This document shows, piece by piece, positions 6,749 to 9,539 of a stretch of DNA of 9,539 nt; position 1 is the first letter of the stretch; every line of letters starts with the position of its first letter. The notes beneath the pieces were generated by a model. That model ran no database searches, had not been told where the DNA came from, and worked only from the letters and a program-made list of their open reading frames with translations. The position numbers and the translations under genes were made by a program. The DNA comes from an uncultured Collinsella sp. (GTDB taxonomy: Bacteria; Actinomycetota; Coriobacteriia; Coriobacteriales; Coriobacteriaceae): the NCBI GenBank assembly GCA_959601045.1, contig CAUGNZ010000051.1, positions 1 to 9,539 on the forward strand. Direction: 5' to 3'.

Positions 6749-7597
6749 ATGAGCAAGGCTGATCAACAGTTTGTAACCATGTGCCGCGATATTCTGGACC
6801 ATGGCACCACCACCGAGGGCCAAAAGGTCCGCCCGGTGTGGGAGGATGGCACCCCTGCCTATACCATTAAAAACTTTGGTGTCACGGCACGCTATGACCT
6901 GCGTGAGGAGTTTCCGGCGCTTACCTTGCGTCGTACGGCCCTCAAATCTGCCATGGATGAGATCCTATGGATCTATCAAAAGAAGTCCAATAACGTGCAT
7001 GACCTCAACAGCCATATTTGGGACGAGTGGGCCGACGAGACTGGCTCCATCGGCAAGGCCTACGGGTATCAGATTGGGCAGAAGAGCCATTATGCCGAGG
7101 GCGACTTTGACCAGATGGATCGCGTGCTGTACGACCTTAAGAACACGCCGTACAGCCGCCGCATTATGACGAACACCTATGTGTTTAGCGACCTGTCCGA
7201 GATGCACCTGTATCCGTGTGCCTACAGCGTGACGTATAACGTGACGCAGCGTCCGCAGGATGATAAACCGACGCTCAACATGATTCTCAACCAGCGCAGC
7301 CAGGATATTTTGGCTGCGAACAACTGGAATGTGTGCCAGTACGCCATTTTGCTGATGATGGTCGCGCAGTCGGTCGATATGATCGCTGGCGAGCTGCTGC
7401 ATGTGATCGCCGATGCCCACATTTACGACCGTCATGTCGATATCATCCGCGAGCTTATCGAGCGTCCGCAGTTTGCGGCTCCCAAGGTAACGCTCAACCC
7501 CGATGTGCATGATTTCTATGCGTTTACGACCGATGATCTGATTGTCGAGGGCTATGAGCACGGTCCGCAGGTCAAGAACATCCCCATTGCGGTGTAG
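6749..7597 (+). CDS. thyA: Thymidylate synthase (ThyA type)
   Basis: Converts dUMP to dTMP using 5,10-methylene-tetrahydrofolate as both carbon donor and reductant, leaving dihydrofolate; cytoplasmic. It has 282 residues, close to the Bacillus subtilis ThyA subgroup (about 279), which it resembles in WDGTPA-like, LLWI and HIWD segments. Seen: WEDGTPAYT from 31; catalytic Cys157 in LYPCAYS; phosphate-site QRS at 182-184; NNWNV at 191-195, where Asn194 corresponds to the Asn of the usual PFN; HIYDRH at 224-229; and the conserved C-terminal end IPIAV that closes over the active site. The usual His after the catalytic Cys is Ala. The N(W)N and LAA variants replace the common LG-PFN pattern, which I recall in clostridial members. 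The folA ATG lies 9 bases after the stop codon, so the two form one operon. Confidence 0.96.
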   Translation: MSKADQQFVTMCRDILDHGTTTEGQKVRPVWEDGTPAYTIKNFGVTARYDLREEFPALTLRRTALKSAMDEILWIYQKKSNNVHDLNSHIWDEWADETGSIGKAYGYQIGQKSHYAEGDFDQMDRVLYDLKNTPYSRRIMTNTYVFSDLSEMHLYPCAYSVTYNVTQRPQDDKPTLNMILNQRSQDILAANNWNVCQYAILLMMVAQSVDMIAGELLHVIADAHIYDRHVDIIRELIERPQFAAPKVTLNPDVHDFYAFTTDDLIVEGYEHGPQVKNIPIAV

Positions 7598-7601
7598 GTG
7601 A
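7596..7601 (+). promoter_or_regulatory. Ribosome binding site of folA
   Basis: AGGTGA overlaps the thyA stop codon and matches the 3' part of the consensus AGGAGGTGA. It stands 5 nt before the ATG at 7607 and favours that start over the GTG at 7598. Confidence 0.55.
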
Positions 7602-7606
7602 CGCGC

Positions 7607-8125
7607 ATGACGTGCAAGCTTTCCGCTATTGTCGCCGTGTGTGACGATTGGGGCATTGGGTGCGAGGGTGACATGGTCGTGTCCAATCGCTCCGATATGC
7701 GCCATTTTGTGGCGTGCACCAAAGGTTGCCCGGTCATTATGGGACGCAAGACGCTGCTGAGTTTTCCCGGCGGGCGTCCGCTTAAGAACCGCCGCAATAT
7801 CGTGCTCACGCGCGATGAGGACTTTGCTCCCGAGGGCGTCGACGTGGTGCATAGCATCGACGAAGCGCTCGCCGCGGTAGCCGATGAGACCGTTGCGTGG
7901 GTGATTGGCGGCGGCGAGGTATATCGACAGTTTTTGCCGTATTGCGTGGAGGCCGAGGTTACGCATGACCATTGCGTGCATGACGTGGATACGTATTTTC
8001 CCGATCTGGATGCCGATCCCGCGTGGGAGATTGCGCGGCGTGGCGGTGTTGCCACGATTGCCTCGGGCGAGGGCGACGAGGGTGTCGATTATGAGTTCGT
8101 AACGTATCGTCGCGTTGAGGCGTAA
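7607..8125 (+). CDS. folA: Dihydrofolate reductase
   Basis: Reduces dihydrofolate to tetrahydrofolate with NADPH, regenerating the cofactor oxidised by the upstream thymidylate synthase. It has 172 residues, within the normal bacterial range. Seen: LSAIVAV opening strand; Met20-type loop DWGIG at 14-18; the acidic substrate residue Asp30 in SDMRHF; VIMGRKT at 43-49 with SFPGGRPL; NRRNIVLTR at 61-69; the NADPH-binding VIGGGEVY at 99-106; and the DVDTYFP strand at 127-132. The loop between IGC and Asp30 reads EGDMVVSNRS and lacks the Pro-Trp found before the acidic residue in E. coli DHFR; related clostridial enzymes, as I recall, also lack this Trp. The start is ATG 7607; a GTG at 7598 abutting the thyA stop would add three residues. 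Translation is probably coupled to thyA. Confidence 0.95.
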   Translation: MTCKLSAIVAVCDDWGIGCEGDMVVSNRSDMRHFVACTKGCPVIMGRKTLLSFPGGRPLKNRRNIVLTRDEDFAPEGVDVVHSIDEALAAVADETVAWVIGGGEVYRQFLPYCVEAEVTHDHCVHDVDTYFPDLDADPAWEIARRGGVATIASGEGDEGVDYEFVTYRRVEA

Positions 8126-8169
8126 ATCGTCCGGCGTGAACGGTATCATCGGATTGTTTGAATGCATGG

Positions 8170-8188
8170 GGCGGCGCTTAGCGTCGCC
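8170..8188 (+). terminator. Weak hairpin after folA, possible terminator
   Basis: GGCGGCGC (8170-8177) and GCGTCGCC (8181-8188) pair over 8 bp including one G-U, with a three-base loop. The following TCGTTTGG is only slightly T-rich, so termination would be partial. It lies 44 nt past the folA stop, in the 109-bp gap before the methyltransferase gene. I see no convincing promoter in that gap. Confidence 0.4.
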
Positions 8189-8234
8189 TCGTTTGGTATA
8201 GATGCGCTGTAAAGAAAGGTGCGGGCTGGCTGCT

Positions 8235-9149
8235 ATGACTGATGCCGTTGAGGTGCTGCGAATCGATTCGCTCGAGGACGAGCGGCTTGATGCCTACGTG
8301 CGACTGACCGAGCGTGAGCTGCGCTGCGTGCTGGAGCCGCAGAAGGGCATTTTTATCGCCGAGAGTGCCAAGGTCATCGAACGTGCGGTTCGCGCCGGAT
8401 ACGAGCCGGTGAGCTTTCTTTTGGGCGAGCGCTGGCTCGACCAGATGATGCCGCTGTTTGAGCGCCTGGCGGTACGCGAGGGCGCGGGTCCGGTTCCCGT
8501 GTTCGTTGTCTCGATGGAGCTTATGGAGCGTCTGACGGGTTTTAACGTGACGCGCGGTGCGCTCGCGGCATTTCGTCGCCCGCGACAGATTCCGGTTGAT
8601 GAGTTCTTGGGCGGCGTCGTCGAGGCGGCGGGGGAGCGCCCGGTGCGCGTGTGCGTGCTCGAGGGCATTGTCGACCATACCAACGTCGGTGCAATTTTCC
8701 GCTCGGCGGCTGCGCTGAACGTCGACGGTATTTTGGTGAGCCCCACTTGCTGTGACCCGCTGTACCGTCGCTCGGTCCGCGTGAGCATGGGCACGGTGTT
8801 CCAGGTGCCCTGGACACGCATTGGCAGCGAAGCGCGCGTATGGCCGCATGATGGGCTGGCGGCGCTACACGATGCCGGCTTTTCGTGTGCCGCTATGGCG
8901 TTGACGGATGATTCGGTGTCGCTGGACGATCCCGCGCTCCAGGAGATTGACCGCCTGGCAATCTTTATGGGCACCGAGGGTGCTGGCTTGGGCGCCAAGA
9001 CCATTGCAGGCTGCGACCGCGCCGTGCGTATTCCGATGGCGCATGGGGTCGATTCACTCAACGTGGCTGCGGCAAGCGCTGTTGCCTTTTGGCAGCTGTG
9101 CCCGCATGTGAGCAACGAGTACCACTACCAGCCGGGGCTGTATCACTAG
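8235..9149 (+). CDS. TrmH/SpoU-family RNA methyltransferase
   Basis: Predicted S-adenosylmethionine-dependent RNA methyltransferase of the SPOUT (trefoil-knot) superfamily, acting on tRNA or rRNA ribose 2'-OH; the exact target cannot be read from sequence. It has 304 residues. An N-terminal substrate-binding region (about 1-115, including FIAESAKVIERAVRAGYEP) precedes the catalytic domain. Seen: motif 1 NVGAIFRSAAAL at 150-161 (Asn150, Arg156); motif 2 FMGTEGAGL at 244-252; motif 3 IPMAHGVDSLNVAAASA at 266-282, with SLN at 274-276. All three SpoU motifs are intact, so it is probably active. ATG 8235 is chosen from the typical family start. ATG 8202 (11 residues longer) is possible; neither has an ideally spaced ribosome site, the best being AAAGG at 8215-8219, 15 nt before 8235. 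It is separated from folA by 109 bp. Confidence 0.9.
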   Translation: MTDAVEVLRIDSLEDERLDAYVRLTERELRCVLEPQKGIFIAESAKVIERAVRAGYEPVSFLLGERWLDQMMPLFERLAVREGAGPVPVFVVSMELMERLTGFNVTRGALAAFRRPRQIPVDEFLGGVVEAAGERPVRVCVLEGIVDHTNVGAIFRSAAALNVDGILVSPTCCDPLYRRSVRVSMGTVFQVPWTRIGSEARVWPHDGLAALHDAGFSCAAMALTDDSVSLDDPALQEIDRLAIFMGTEGAGLGAKTIAGCDRAVRIPMAHGVDSLNVAAASAVAFWQLCPHVSNEYHYQPGLYH

Positions 9150-9157
9150 GCAGATAG

Positions 9158-9209
9158 TTAGCACCGGGCTCTGGTTCGGGGCGTTTCGGCCGACGTCGGT
9201 CGGTGCTAA
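9158..9209 (+). repeat. Long inverted repeat before the MATE gene
   Basis: TTAGCACCG (9158-9166) and CGGTGCTAA (9201-9209) are perfect 9-bp complements enclosing 34 bases. Inside lies a perfect palindrome CCGACGTCGG (9190-9199), extendable with one G-T pair to 9187-9202. That inner structure overlaps the 3' arm of the outer stem by two bases, so the two compete slightly. A T-rich stretch begins about 20 nt later. It could be the methyltransferase terminator, a leader RNA for the next gene, or a protein site. Confidence 0.5.
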
Positions 9210-9263
9210 GCTGGTATTGGCTTTGGTCTTAAATTGCCGTTTTGTTGTTTGACGTACGCTGGT

Positions 9264-9271
9264 GGGGAGGG
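9264..9271 (+). promoter_or_regulatory. Ribosome binding site of the MATE gene
   Basis: GGGGAGGG; its GGAGG core ends 4 nt before the GTG at 9275, the same short spacing as at thyA. It supports a GTG start. Confidence 0.65.
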
Positions 9272-9274
9272 CGT

Positions 9275-9539
9275 GTGGCTAAGAAATCTACGGCTATCGA
9301 TGTAACGCAGGGTGTCATTTGGCAACAGCTGCTGTCGCTGTGCGTCCCTATCTTCTTTAGCTCGTTTTTTCAGCAGGCTTACACGCTTATTGGTACGTAT
9401 ATCGTCGGCCAGTTTGGCGGCAAGCTCGCGCTGGGTGGCATTCAAGCCACGATGGTGCTCACCGAGCTCTGCATTGGCTTTTGCGTTGGCGTTGGCGCTG
9501 GCTGCGCGGTCATTACCGGTCAGTATTTTGGTCAGCACG
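9275..9539 (+). CDS. MATE-family efflux transporter, 3' end missing
   Basis: Start of a multidrug and toxic compound extrusion (MATE) membrane antiporter; such proteins export organic cations and other compounds using Na+ or H+ gradients. Only 88 codons are in the window of an expected 440-460. Seen: a short cytoplasmic start (MAKKSTAIDVTQGVIWQQL), a first membrane helix with LSLCVPIFFSSFFQQAY, then TLIGTYIVGQFGGKLALGGIQA matching the family's YnlvDtiivG pattern, then a second hydrophobic segment ending GAGCAVITGQYFGQ, corresponding to the family's sxxisqyfGa. The usual Asp near the first loop is Gly (LIGTYIVG). The frame closes upstream of 9275 with no other plausible start. Substrate is unknown. 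Confidence 0.85.
   Translation, partial: MAKKSTAIDVTQGVIWQQLLSLCVPIFFSSFFQQAYTLIGTYIVGQFGGKLALGGIQATMVLTELCIGFCVGVGAGCAVITGQYFGQH

Noticed and set aside
6965..8167. Minus-strand 400-codon open frame across thyA and folA
   Set aside because: Antisense of two clearly recognised enzymes; spans their junction and shows no domain pattern.

Overview
The window is a GC-rich chromosomal segment from a bacterium. It carries ordinary housekeeping genes plus one unusual accessory gene. Protein sequences and gene style (Shine-Dalgarno sites, short gaps, ThyA plus DHFR, clostridial-like variants of both, a DUF134-NifX protein) suggest an anaerobic gut actinobacterium of the Coriobacteriia, perhaps Collinsella-like. 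That assignment is inference from memory of family styles, not a database match.

Layout. Positions 1-5697 (+) hold a tight smc-ftsY-ffh cluster: chromosome condensation followed by the two GTPases of the signal recognition particle (SRP) pathway. smc is cut by the window start. smc and ftsY overlap by one base, and the ffh Shine-Dalgarno overlaps the ftsY stop, so the three are probably co-transcribed and translationally coupled. A strong hairpin at 5721-5756 ends the unit.

Positions 5818-6582 (-) hold a convergent gene for a DUF134 (UPF0251) helix-turn-helix domain fused to a NifX/FeMo-cofactor-type domain, with a His/Cys-rich tail carrying three CGCH motifs. A Shine-Dalgarno-like site and ATG lie exactly at the domain boundary, so a second, shorter product is possible. 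Its 166-bp divergent upstream region has two related palindromes whose centres are 53 bp apart, with an inverted repeat between them. This locus is the best candidate in the window for an undescribed regulatory system: a metal- or cluster-responsive autoregulated switch.

Positions 6749-8125 (+) hold thyA and folA, a dTMP synthesis pair in which DHFR regenerates the folate that ThyA oxidises. After a 109-bp gap comes a SpoU/TrmH-family RNA methyltransferase (8235-9149). A 125-bp gap with a long inverted repeat precedes the start of a MATE-family transporter gene (9275 onward), which is cut by the window end. No tRNA, rRNA, CRISPR array, insertion sequence or prophage signal was seen.
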